In this document: piece after piece, positions 50,636 through 58,775 of the stretch
Numbering within the stretch: position 1 is the first letter of the stretch
How the letters are laid out: each line of letters begins with the position of its first letter
From: Bradyrhizobium forestalis
GTDB lineage: Bacteria; Pseudomonadota; Alphaproteobacteria; Rhizobiales; Xanthobacteraceae
Direction of reading: 5' to 3'
NCBI RefSeq assembly: GCF_002795245.1
Contig: NZ_PGVG01000003.1
Location: 186,001-250,000, forward strand
Length of the DNA: 64,000 nucleotides
Position numbers and translations under genes: made by a program
The notes under the pieces: generated by a model
The model's input: only the letters and a program-made list of their open reading frames with translations
Database searches by the model: none
Told to the model about the DNA's origin: nothing

Positions 50636-51916
50636 TCAGGGCAGGCGTGGCGAGGCGTCGATGCCGGGTGTCAGCCCGGGTGCGAGCTTCGCTGCCGGCG
50701 GAACCGCGGGCTCGCGGGCATAGGGAAGTGCTTCCACCTCGGGTCGCTGCTGCGATGTCGCCTGCAGGCAGTTCGCACGAGGCGGCGGCCCCGCGCCGAA
50801 CAAACCGGAGACGGGATCGACGAAGTGCTCGCGGAGGCGGTCGAGCCAAGTCTGGCCCCCGCCCGCCGAGGGCTGCCGGATCGTTACCGTCGCGGTCATG
50901 CCGGAGACGAGCGGGACATCGGGTGGCACGGTGTCGATGGCGAGGCGAACTGGTACGCGCTGCGCGAGCCGCACCCAGGTGTAAATCGGATCCACGTTGG
51001 GCAGGCCTTGCGCGCCCGCGGCGGCGTTCGACACGCTGATGCCGCGCGTCACGGTCTTCACATGTCCCAATATCGGCTTGGAATAACCGACCAGTTGTGC
51101 TTCGGCACGATCGCCGACGCAAACCCGGGCCATCTTGGTTTCCTCGAAATAGCCGTCGATCCAGAAACTGTCGGAGTCGATCACGGAAACGTTGCTGACG
51201 CCGGTGACGGCATAGTCTCCCGCGCGCAACAGGAGGTTAGTGACGTAGCCGTCGACCGGACTGACCACGCTGGTGCGCTTCAGGTTCAGCTCCGCCAGTG
51301 CGAGCTGGTGCGCCGCAGCCTCGTAGGCAGCTTTCGCCTGCGCCGCATTGCCTGCATAGATCTGCTGTTCTTCGGGCGTCGTTGCAAGATTGGACAGATG
51401 CTGCCGGCGGTCGAACTCGGCCTGCTTCACCACGAGGTCCGCGGCCCGCTGGTCGACCAGAGCCTTGTCGACGCGGACCGCCACCTCAAAGTCGAACGGA
51501 TCGATCACGTAGAGGACGTCGCCCTTGTGGACGAACTGATTGTCGGCCACCCGCAGCTCCACGATCTTGCCCGCAACCTGCGGCGCAACGTTGGCGACCT
51601 GGACGCGGACGCTGCCGTTTCGCGTCCAGGGCGCGGTGACGTAGTGCTGCCAGGTCGCAGCCGCTATCACAACTGCGACAAGTGCGATGCCGAGGGTCGC
51701 AAGATGCCTGCCGGCACCGCGCATGAAATGGCCGATAGCTTGACGCCGCGGCCTCGTGGAGAGCGTCGTCCATGCCGAAGGTCTGAGGCTGTCGGACGCG
51801 CGATCGCTGGTGTCGCGCGCCACAGTCTCCCGCGCATTTGAGCCGTCTACGGCGTCAGCATCGGCTGGCGGTTCGCCGTGAAGCGGGGCGGCATCCCGAG
51901 GCATGGTAGCTTCCAT
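50636..51916 (-). CDS. HlyD/EmrA-family periplasmic adaptor (AaeA-like)
   Basis: A 426-residue membrane-fusion protein. A hydrophilic N-terminal cytoplasmic stretch (~60 residues) precedes one membrane helix (LATLGIALVAVVIAAATW, about 72-89), a biotinyl-lipoyl-like domain (GKIVELRVADNQFVHKGDVL), a short coiled coil and a beta-barrel. The C-terminal ~50 residues are Pro/Ala-rich. ATG 51916 has GGGAGAAG 6 nt upstream and lies 11 nt after the DUF1656 stop. With DUF1656 and FUSC it makes an AaeXAB-type efflux set for aromatic or organic acids. The start at 51973 would overlap DUF1656. Confidence 0.9.
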   Translation of the reverse strand: MEATMPRDAAPLHGEPPADADAVDGSNARETVARDTSDRASDSLRPSAWTTLSTRPRRQAIGHFMRGAGRHLATLGIALVAVVIAAATWQHYVTAPWTRNGSVRVQVANVAPQVAGKIVELRVADNQFVHKGDVLYVIDPFDFEVAVRVDKALVDQRAADLVVKQAEFDRRQHLSNLATTPEEQQIYAGNAAQAKAAYEAAAHQLALAELNLKRTSVVSPVDGYVTNLLLRAGDYAVTGVSNVSVIDSDSFWIDGYFEETKMARVCVGDRAEAQLVGYSKPILGHVKTVTRGISVSNAAAGAQGLPNVDPIYTWVRLAQRVPVRLAIDTVPPDVPLVSGMTATVTIRQPSAGGGQTWLDRLREHFVDPVSGLFGAGPPPRANCLQATSQQRPEVEALPYAREPAVPPAAKLAPGLTPGIDASPRLP

Positions 51917-51927
51917 GACACTTCTCC

Positions 51928-52131
51928 CTAGAAGAACAGTGCGAGCATGCCGAACATCGCCACGTAGAGGCAAAGTTCGGCCAGCGACGGATTGCTGAAG
52001 ACTCTCGCGAAGCCGACGAAGCGCAGCAACGGGCGAAGCATGAGGAACGCAAGCAGCGCGATTGCCGCATAGGAGACGATGGGAGCAATGAGCACGTCAC
52101 CGACGACGAGTTCCCGATAGGTGTTCGTCAT
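51928..52131 (-). CDS. DUF1656 small membrane protein (AaeX-like)
   Basis: A 67-residue protein with two membrane helices (about 11-33 and 51-67). The family is normally found between FUSC and HlyD genes in AaeXAB-like efflux operons, as here; its function is not known. It overlaps the FUSC gene by 4 nt and is followed 11 nt later by the HlyD gene. Confidence 0.88.
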   Translation of the reverse strand: MTNTYRELVVGDVLIAPIVSYAAIALLAFLMLRPLLRFVGFARVFSNPSLAELCLYVAMFGMLALFF

Positions 52132-53981
52132 GGCCGTTCGCCTTGGTTAGGAGACAGTAACGGTGCGAATGCGCTGCTTGCCGGGATCAGCACGGCAATG
52201 GCGGAATTGGCGGACAGGTTGCTCCGCGCTGCGGCCTCGCGCAGCGCCTCGGCAGCCGCGAGGATCGCGGCGCCGTTGCGCTGGGCGAGGGCCTCTCGCG
52301 CGTCCTGTGCCACATGAGCGAGCGGCCCCTGTGTCAACCGGTCCAGTTCGGCGCGGCAACGCCGCAAGGCTTCCGCCTGGTCGAAACAGCGCATCGCTTT
52401 GGCTGTGATCGGACCATTGAGGACCGAGCCGTTCGCGGTCAGAATTTGGTCGATGCGCGCGGCGTCGCGGAACGCGGCTTCCTCTGGTGCGAGGTCTCGG
52501 GCTCGCCCGCTGTCGAGATGGCTCAGCTCGCTCCCAGCCTCTCTCAGCAGCAGTCGCACGCGCCGATCGCCCGACAAGGGAGGCAGCAGCGTCTGCGCCG
52601 TGAAGACGAGCACCGACGACAGGCAGGCGAACAGGCTCGTCACCAGAAACACTTCGGGGTCGTAGCTCTGCGGATTGGTCGGCGCGAGCACGGCGAGTGT
52701 GAACACGAGGACCAGGCGACCGAGGGAAGACAGCATGGGGCTCGGCAGCGAGATCAGCAGCGCGAAGCCGATGACGACAGGCGCAAGACCGATCGCCAGC
52801 AGCTGAAATTCGGACACACCGTTGAAGACGACGTATTTCAGGATGCCCGCCAGCACGCAGGCGATCGGCATCGCCATCATCGTCACCAGCGTGAAGGTCC
52901 GTGGCGCAGGCGACGTCGAGCTGAGGCCGATGATGACCGCGACGAGCGAGAGGCAGAGCTCGGTGCTCGGCCAGCCTGTCAGCACGAAGAAGACCGCAAT
53001 CAGCGTGAATGAGATCGCGGCCCGTGCAGCGGTTTCGGCCGCGATGCGGCGGGAGCGATAGAGCGGCGCGCGCCATGCACGATATGGGCGTGTCCCTTCA
53101 CGCAGCGCATCGAGGCTGCTGCGCACCTGCGCGTTCTTTCGGCTGATCTCGGTCTGGAGCCAGGATCGGGACATCGCGACCAGCCTGGCTGTATTTGGGG
53201 AGGGGGCGGGGAGCACCGCCAGCATGCGGTCGAGAGAGAGCGCGCTGACGAGATCGACCAGCGCCGAGCGCGCGGCCTCGGCTCTTGCCGTCCCGATGCT
53301 CGATTCCGTCGCAAGGCTGGCGATCTCCGGACGCACCGCCGCGATGTCATGCAGCAGGCTCGCCGCGGCCGGTGCGGAGGCATGCTCGGCATCCTGCGCG
53401 AGGTCCGTGACGCGGCGGTGCAGCGCCTCGATGCGGCTTGCCAGCACCGGATGGTAGTTCGGCGCGGCCAGAACCTCGTTCACGAGCGCCACCGCAAGGA
53501 CCCCAATGCCGATGGCGGCGCCGCGCGCGACGCCGGTCGGGACCACCTGCAGCGGGGTGTCGATCTGCTGGATGTCGATCAGGGCGACGGTGATGCAGCA
53601 GAGAGCCGCAGCATAGGCGCGGTTCCCATCCAGCATGCCCGCCACATAGACGCAGAGCCCGACCCAGATGCCGAGCACTGCGAGCAGGAGACTGTCGGTC
53701 TGGGAGAACATCCCCGCGATTGCGATGGATGCCGCAACGCCGATAGCGGTTGCGAGCAGCCGATAACCTGCCTTTTCCATGCCCTGACCGCGTGTCGGCA
53801 GCGCCAGAACGGCAACGGTGAGGGCGGATGACGACGGAGATTCGAGCTCGAGCCAGAAGCTCACATAGAGTGCGAGCAGCATCGCCAGCCATACCCGCAG
53901 CGCGAAGGCCCAGGAGCTCGCCGGGAAACCGGCGAAGAGCAGCGGGGACGGCGCGGCCGCACTGGTCGCGTTCACGGGCAT
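52128..53981 (-). CDS. FUSC-family efflux permease (AaeB-like)
   Basis: A 617-residue inner-membrane protein with two bundles of about six helices, one in each half, separated by a soluble region (about 180-320). The N-terminal segment SWAFALRVWLAMLLALYVSFWLEL (core FALRVWLAMLLALYV) and the repeated bundle beginning near ARAAISFTLIAVFFVLTGWP are typical of FUSC. AaeB exports hydroxylated aromatic acids, notably p-hydroxybenzoate; substrate here is unknown. First structural gene of the efflux set and 161 nt after a receiver gene in the same direction. Confidence 0.92.
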   Translation of the reverse strand: MPVNATSAAAPSPLLFAGFPASSWAFALRVWLAMLLALYVSFWLELESPSSSALTVAVLALPTRGQGMEKAGYRLLATAIGVAASIAIAGMFSQTDSLLLAVLGIWVGLCVYVAGMLDGNRAYAAALCCITVALIDIQQIDTPLQVVPTGVARGAAIGIGVLAVALVNEVLAAPNYHPVLASRIEALHRRVTDLAQDAEHASAPAAASLLHDIAAVRPEIASLATESSIGTARAEAARSALVDLVSALSLDRMLAVLPAPSPNTARLVAMSRSWLQTEISRKNAQVRSSLDALREGTRPYRAWRAPLYRSRRIAAETAARAAISFTLIAVFFVLTGWPSTELCLSLVAVIIGLSSTSPAPRTFTLVTMMAMPIACVLAGILKYVVFNGVSEFQLLAIGLAPVVIGFALLISLPSPMLSSLGRLVLVFTLAVLAPTNPQSYDPEVFLVTSLFACLSSVLVFTAQTLLPPLSGDRRVRLLLREAGSELSHLDSGRARDLAPEEAAFRDAARIDQILTANGSVLNGPITAKAMRCFDQAEALRRCRAELDRLTQGPLAHVAQDAREALAQRNGAAILAAAEALREAAARSNLSANSAIAVLIPASSAFAPLLSPNQGERP

Positions 53982-54142
53982 CGTGCCTCATCCATTTCCG
54001 GCAGAGCGTGCCGCCCGGCCGAAGTCGATGCCGACTATGAGGTTTGTCCGACCTGGCGGTATTTCCGGTCCACCAACGCGGTTGCCGGAATGCACGTCCG
54101 GTGGGGGACGAGGGCCGCCGCGCGAGAGACCGGTCGGATGGG

Positions 54143-54520
54143 CTACGGCGCCTGGCCTGCCAGCGCCGCTTCGAGACAGCGGATGATCTCGTCGCCGCTG
54201 GAGGGCTTGCCGAGATAGCAATGCGCGCCGGCCGCTATCACGCGCTGGCGCACGATTTCGCTCGGAAATGCGGTCATGAAGATGATCGGGAAGCGGCGCC
54301 CCGAGGCGATCAACTGTGCCTGCAATTCATCGCCGGTGATGACGGGCATCTGGATGTCGGCGATCATGCATGCCGGATCGTCGCCCGGCGCGTGCTCAAG
54401 GAAGTCGACGCCGGATTCGTAGGCCTGGGCCTCGTAGCCGAGCGAGCGGACCAGGCTCGCCAGCGAGGTGCGAACGCCTTCGTCGTCGTCAACTATCGCA
54501 ATTACGGGGCTTTGGGCCAT
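54143..54520 (-). CDS. Single-domain response regulator receiver
   Basis: A 125-residue CheY-like receiver with no output domain. Acidic residues DDD at 11-13, phospho-acceptor Asp55 in MIADIQMP, Thr in FMTAFPS (about 83), and Lys in YLGKPSS (about 105) are intact. ATG 54520 begins directly before the first beta strand (SPVIAIVDDDEG); the frame extends to 54595 with a likely non-coding start. It lies between the FixJ-type regulator and the FUSC gene, so it may act as a phosphate sink or a signal to another partner. Confidence 0.9.
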   Translation of the reverse strand: MAQSPVIAIVDDDEGVRTSLASLVRSLGYEAQAYESGVDFLEHAPGDDPACMIADIQMPVITGDELQAQLIASGRRFPIIFMTAFPSEIVRQRVIAAGAHCYLGKPSSGDEIIRCLEAALAGQAP

Positions 54521-54622
54521 TCGCGCACAATCCTGACCGCGGTGTTCCGCAAGGAGGAATATCTCCCGTTGCGCGGCCGATGACACCTTATGCACCCGGG
54601 GGCGGTCCCGCCGAAATTATAC

Positions 54623-55294
54623 TCAGGTTTGGTCCGTGGTCCTGCGGGTTTGGGAAACTCCGAGGGCCTCGGCCTTGCGAACGAGGTCGGCCAATGACCT
54701 AACCCCCATCTTGCGCATGACGTTCCCGCGGTGGATTTTGACCGTGATCTCGCTGAGACCGATCAGGGCCGCCACCTGCTTGTTCATCAGGCCGGCGGTG
54801 ACATGGCCCATCACCTCGCGCTCGCGCGCCGTCAGGGTTTCGTACTGGGCGCGGATGTCATCCTTGGCCGCGGCTTCGGCACGGTGCTGCGCATCGCGCT
54901 CGAGCGCCGCCGTCACGGCGTCAAGCATGTCCTGGTCGCGAAACGGCTTGGAAAGGAAGTCGACGGCGCCGGCCTTCATGGCGCGGACCGACATCGGAAT
55001 GTCCCCGTGGCCGGTCATGAAGATGATTGGATAGCTGATGCCTTGGCGGACGAACTGGCTCTGCAGGTCGAGCCCGCTCACGCCCGGAAGGCGGACGTCC
55101 AGCACGATGCAGCCGGGGCCGTCGGGCAGCGAGCTGCCGAGCAATTCGGCCGGCGAGCCGAACAGGCGCGTCTGGAGGCCGACGGATCGGAACAGGCCGT
55201 CGAGCGAGGCGCGGATGCCTTCGTCGTCATCGACGACGATCACGATTGCGCTAGCGGGTTGGGCCGGTGGCTGCGCCTGGTTTGGTCGGGTCAT
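54623..55294 (-). CDS. FixJ-family response regulator with LuxR-type HTH
   Basis: A 223-residue regulator. Receiver: DDD 22-24, phospho-acceptor Asp66 in CIVLDVRLPG, Thr in FMTGHGDIPMS and Lys in FLSKPF. A linker leads to a LuxR/GerE HTH (about 155-215; LTAREREVMGHVTAGLMNKQVA, core AREREVMGHV). It overlaps the histidine kinase gene by 4 nt, so the two form a cognate pair. The downstream FUSC efflux genes, in the same direction, are its most likely target. Confidence 0.93.
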   Translation of the reverse strand: MTRPNQAQPPAQPASAIVIVVDDDEGIRASLDGLFRSVGLQTRLFGSPAELLGSSLPDGPGCIVLDVRLPGVSGLDLQSQFVRQGISYPIIFMTGHGDIPMSVRAMKAGAVDFLSKPFRDQDMLDAVTAALERDAQHRAEAAAKDDIRAQYETLTAREREVMGHVTAGLMNKQVAALIGLSEITVKIHRGNVMRKMGVRSLADLVRKAEALGVSQTRRTTDQT

Positions 55295-57225
55295 GGCAAG
55301 GCGTGTTCTTGGCTAAGTGGCAATGTCAGGTGGAATGTCGTTCCCGAGCCCGGAGTGCTCGCCACCGACAATCGGCCGCCGTGAGCTTCCACGGTGGTTC
55401 GGCAGATCGCAAGCCCCATGCCCATTCCGCCATCCTTCGTCGTGAAGAACGGATCAAACAGGCGCGGCAAGTCGTCAGGCTGGATGCCCGGGCCGCTGTC
55501 CTGCACCATGATCGCGAGGGTTTCGCCGTCCTCGCTGCCGACACGCAGCGTGATGGTGCGGGAACCGGGCTGGCCGGACATGGCTTGGCCGGCATTGATC
55601 AGAAGATTGATCAGGACCTGTTGCAGCTGAACCCGGTCGCCGCGAATCGGCGGCAGGCCGTGCTGCGCCTCGACGGTGAGGGCGACCTCGTCCTTGGCGA
55701 GCTCGCGCGCAACCAATGCGGTCGCCTCCTCGATGATCTCGCCAATTTGCAGCATATCCCGCTGGGGCGGGGCCTTCTTCAGGAAGGTCCGGATGCGGGT
55801 CACGATCTCGCTCGCGCGGCGGCCCTGAGCAACGACATGGCCGATCGTCGTCGTGACCTCCTGGAGATCGGGTACGTCGCGCCGCAGCCACCGCAAGCCA
55901 GCCTCGCCGCTGGTGACGATCGCCGCCAGCGGCTGGTTCACCTCGTGCGCAATCGACGCGCTGAGCTCGCCGAGCGTGGCAACCCGCGCAGCATGGGCGA
56001 GCTCGGCTTGCGCCGCGAGCAGCGCGTCCTGCGCCTGCCGGCGCTCGGTAATATCGACGACGAAGATGAGCACGTTATGATCTTCGTCGGATTGAGGCGG
56101 AAAGGTGATCGTGAACAGCACGGGGACCTTGTGTCCGTCGAGGCGCACGAGCTCGGTCTCTCCTTCGTGAAACCGCTCTCCTTCCGCGAATGCCACCAGC
56201 GCGTCCAGGAAACTGCGATTGCCCTCGCCGAGCAGCTTGTCCACGTTCTTGATGAAAGCGGCAGAGCTGCCTGCCCCCGCCATCTTCTGCAGGGCAGGAT
56301 TGACATCGATGATTCTGGCAAGCCCGCGGGCATTCCGGACGAAATCGGGATGTCGTGCTAGATAATCGCGCAGGTTCGCCCCTCGGGTCGGTAGCGAATT
56401 CAGCGCGGTCCGCAGTCCGCTCCAGTCTTCCTCGGCGACGCCGATCCGGCTTGCGTCGAACATTCGGCGGTATCGCTGCTCGCTCTGCACCAGCGCGCTG
56501 TGCGCCGCCACGCGGTCCGTGACGTCGGTGTGCGTTTCGAGCACGCCGACGGGCTTGCCGAGATGGTCGCGCTGCAGGGCCCATCGGGCATCGACGGCGA
56601 GTGCGGCGCCGGCTTTCGTCCGTTGCTCCACCCTGCCTTCCCATCGCCCGGTATCGAGCAGGCTGGCCTCGATGACTTCCCTCCGGTCGGGATAGCTGGT
56701 TCGCAGAAGCTTGTCGGCAAGCTGCCCGAGCGCCTCGTCGGCCGACCAGCCGTAGGTCTGTTCCGCTGCCTTGTTCCAGAAATTGATCACGTTAGCGCGA
56801 TCGCGGACGAAGATCATGTCGTGCGAGAGGTTGAGCAGGCGCGCCTGCGCCGCCAGGCGATTGGTTGCGGCATGATTCTGGAGCGCGAGCAGCGTGGTGA
56901 TGGCAATGGCCGCGAGGCTCACCAGGGCACGAAAGGCCGGTGAGGCGATGGGCTGGAGATCATGCTTTAGCAGATACGCCGTGATCGTCAGGGCGGCACA
57001 GCCGATCGCGGCGACGATGATGTCGTTGCGCCGGTTCGTCCTTGCCGCGAGCAGGATCGTAACGACGTAGAGAACCGCGACCGCGCCCTGGAGCGGTGTC
57101 AGCACGTCGACCATGAAGACCGCGAGGGCGAGGAGGGCGGACCAGAACTGCAAGCCGGCGCGGCTCACGGATGAACCCGTAGGCCGATCAAGGTTCGTCA
57201 TCGTCGCAGGCGGGGTTCTTCTCAT
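55291..57225 (-). CDS. Multi-PAS sensor histidine kinase, partner of the FixJ-type regulator
   Basis: A 644-residue kinase (from ATG 57225). The N-terminal membrane part has about four helices (residues 25-115), then a PAS domain with NLSHDMIFVRDRANVINFWNKAAEQTYGW (core IFVRDRANVINFWN), then a variant PAS segment RYRRMFDASRIGVAEEDWSG with LRDYLARHPDF, then a HisKA with His427 in SIAHEVNQPLAAI and an HATPase (NLLINAGQAM, DSGPGI, GMGMGLAICR). No haem-PAS His signature was identified, so an oxygen sensor role is not shown. The start is uncertain: TTG 57264 and ATG 57201 are alternatives and none has a clear ribosome binding site. Confidence 0.88.
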   Translation of the reverse strand: MRRTPPATMTNLDRPTGSSVSRAGLQFWSALLALAVFMVDVLTPLQGAVAVLYVVTILLAARTNRRNDIIVAAIGCAALTITAYLLKHDLQPIASPAFRALVSLAAIAITTLLALQNHAATNRLAAQARLLNLSHDMIFVRDRANVINFWNKAAEQTYGWSADEALGQLADKLLRTSYPDRREVIEASLLDTGRWEGRVEQRTKAGAALAVDARWALQRDHLGKPVGVLETHTDVTDRVAAHSALVQSEQRYRRMFDASRIGVAEEDWSGLRTALNSLPTRGANLRDYLARHPDFVRNARGLARIIDVNPALQKMAGAGSSAAFIKNVDKLLGEGNRSFLDALVAFAEGERFHEGETELVRLDGHKVPVLFTITFPPQSDEDHNVLIFVVDITERRQAQDALLAAQAELAHAARVATLGELSASIAHEVNQPLAAIVTSGEAGLRWLRRDVPDLQEVTTTIGHVVAQGRRASEIVTRIRTFLKKAPPQRDMLQIGEIIEEATALVARELAKDEVALTVEAQHGLPPIRGDRVQLQQVLINLLINAGQAMSGQPGSRTITLRVGSEDGETLAIMVQDSGPGIQPDDLPRLFDPFFTTKDGGMGMGLAICRTTVEAHGGRLSVASTPGSGTTFHLTLPLSQEHALP

Positions 57226-57629
57226 TGCAGCCGCGTTGATGCCGCGATTTGATCGCGTCCACAATAACCCGCCAGTTGGTTTTCGTGCTCTCGTGGAAGA
57301 CCTCGTGGATAGTTGAATTCGGCGTGGGTTCCGAAAGCGAGAATCCGCAGCCGGACAAGGCTTTCGGTGATTTTGCCGATCGCGGACGCGTCAACTTACC
57401 GCAGGCCGGCGGAGCCGTGGGGCTCGAGCATTCGGTCAATGCAGGCGAAGTGTTCCGCTCGTCCTCTCGGGTCGGGATCATACTTACGTATGACGCGATC
57501 AACCCGAGACCTTATCCATGCACCCGCGCGTAGAATGGAGCGCGCGGATCGCCGAACTACTCTGCTCCCATCGCATTCGGACAAGCCGGCCAGGCATTGA
57601 CGGTGCGAAATGGGACAGGAGATTCGACG
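57226..57629. other. Divergent intergenic region between kinase and AraC genes, 404 nt
   Basis: No convincing gene; the short ORFs here lack ribosome binding sites and family features. It should hold the promoters for the minus-strand two-component/efflux operon and the AraC gene. A short palindrome CATAC-TTAC-GTATG lies at 57479-57492 and could be a regulator site. Confidence 0.45.
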
Positions 57630-58484
57630 ATGTCGCTGCAGATATCATACCCGCAAAATGCCAAGGATCATGTCGCCGCCGCAATCGACGTCTCGTCCAT
57701 CGACGGCCCGCGGCTGCGGCCATCGAGACGTTCGGCGCGCTCCGGCGAGGAGGCCATGATGCTCTCCCTCGTGCATCTGGATGTTGCGCTGGCCATCGAG
57801 CCGCCTGCGCCGGACGTGCGAGGGTCTGCCGATGGCGGGCCGAGCTTCAGGGTGTCCGCGAAATGTCTTGCGAACGCATCCGCGGAGTTCGATCGGGAGC
57901 CGGGTGGGGCGGGGTTCACGGACCCGGTGATGCGGCGCCTCTCGGATGCACTCGTGGCCACCAAAGCCATGCACCACCCCCATTCCGCCATTCTCGTCGA
58001 CGCATTGCGCCTGGCCATGTTGACCCGCAAGGCCAGCCGGCGGACGGTGGTCGATCAAAGCCAGTCCGAGCCGGCCGAGAGCGACCGCGAAGGGCAGTCC
58101 TGCCGGGCGGTGCGGTCGCTGCAAAAATGGCGCCTCAAGCGCGTCATGCAATATATCGACGACAATCTGGACGCGAAGGTCACCCTGCAGCATCTGGCCG
58201 CCGTTGCCGGCCTGAGCCGGATGCACTTCGCCGCGCAGTTCCGTGCGGCCGTCGGCATGCGGCCGCACGATTATTTGCTGAAGCGGCGGATCGAGCGCGC
58301 CCAGGAATTGCTGTTGCGGGCTGACGCCTCGCTCGTCGACATCGCCTTGACCGTCGGGTTCCAGACGCAGGCGCACTTCACGACAGTATTCAAGCGCTTC
58401 GCCGGCAACACGCCATATCAATGGAGAAGCGCTCGTCTCGCGCAATTTCAGCCGCTGCCGCGCCTAGAGGCGAGGGCCTCATGA
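57630..58484 (+). CDS. AraC-family transcriptional regulator
   Basis: A 284-residue regulator. The C-terminal ~105 residues hold two helix-turn-helix motifs (VTLQHLAAVAGLSRMHFAAQF, core LQHLAAVAGLSRMHF, and SLVDIALTVGFQTQAHFTTVFKR, core IALTVGFQTQAHFTTVF) followed by the family ending G-TPYQWR. The N-terminal half has no recognised ligand domain. ATG 57630 has AGGAGA 7 nt upstream; the frame opens at 57597. It is divergent from the kinase operon and its target is not known. The following 291 nt (58485-58775) hold no supported gene. Confidence 0.92.
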   Translation: MSLQISYPQNAKDHVAAAIDVSSIDGPRLRPSRRSARSGEEAMMLSLVHLDVALAIEPPAPDVRGSADGGPSFRVSAKCLANASAEFDREPGGAGFTDPVMRRLSDALVATKAMHHPHSAILVDALRLAMLTRKASRRTVVDQSQSEPAESDREGQSCRAVRSLQKWRLKRVMQYIDDNLDAKVTLQHLAAVAGLSRMHFAAQFRAAVGMRPHDYLLKRRIERAQELLLRADASLVDIALTVGFQTQAHFTTVFKRFAGNTPYQWRSARLAQFQPLPRLEARAS

Positions 58485-58775
58485 GCTGCGTTGGTATGCA
58501 GGCCCTGTTGCTGCCGCTGCTCGGTATCCACTCGGCGCTGGCGCACCACGAACTCATGGGATTGTTCGAGATCACGCGTGTTCTCGGCGCCTCCTATCGT
58601 TTCGCCTCCTCGGGGTCCGGGTTAGGCGCCCTCTACGGTCGCTTCACGCTGAACTTCTGCAGGATCATTGTTGGAGGCGTCGTACACGATGCATCGATGG
58701 AACGGTCGATCGAGGAAGCGGTCCCGCAGACTTGAAAGAGACGGGCGATGGACGGATATCGGTCGACGGCAGGAC

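Noticed and set aside
50484..50723. 79-codon plus-strand ORF after the terminator
   Set aside because: It runs into the end of the HlyD gene on the other strand and looks like non-coding translation.
57249..57533. Small ORFs in the kinase-AraC intergenic region
   Set aside because: Both strands give low-complexity products without start signals; the region is better read as promoter DNA.
58421..58735. 104-codon plus-strand ORF after the AraC gene
   Set aside because: It starts within the AraC gene in another frame and has no recognised domain or ribosome binding site.
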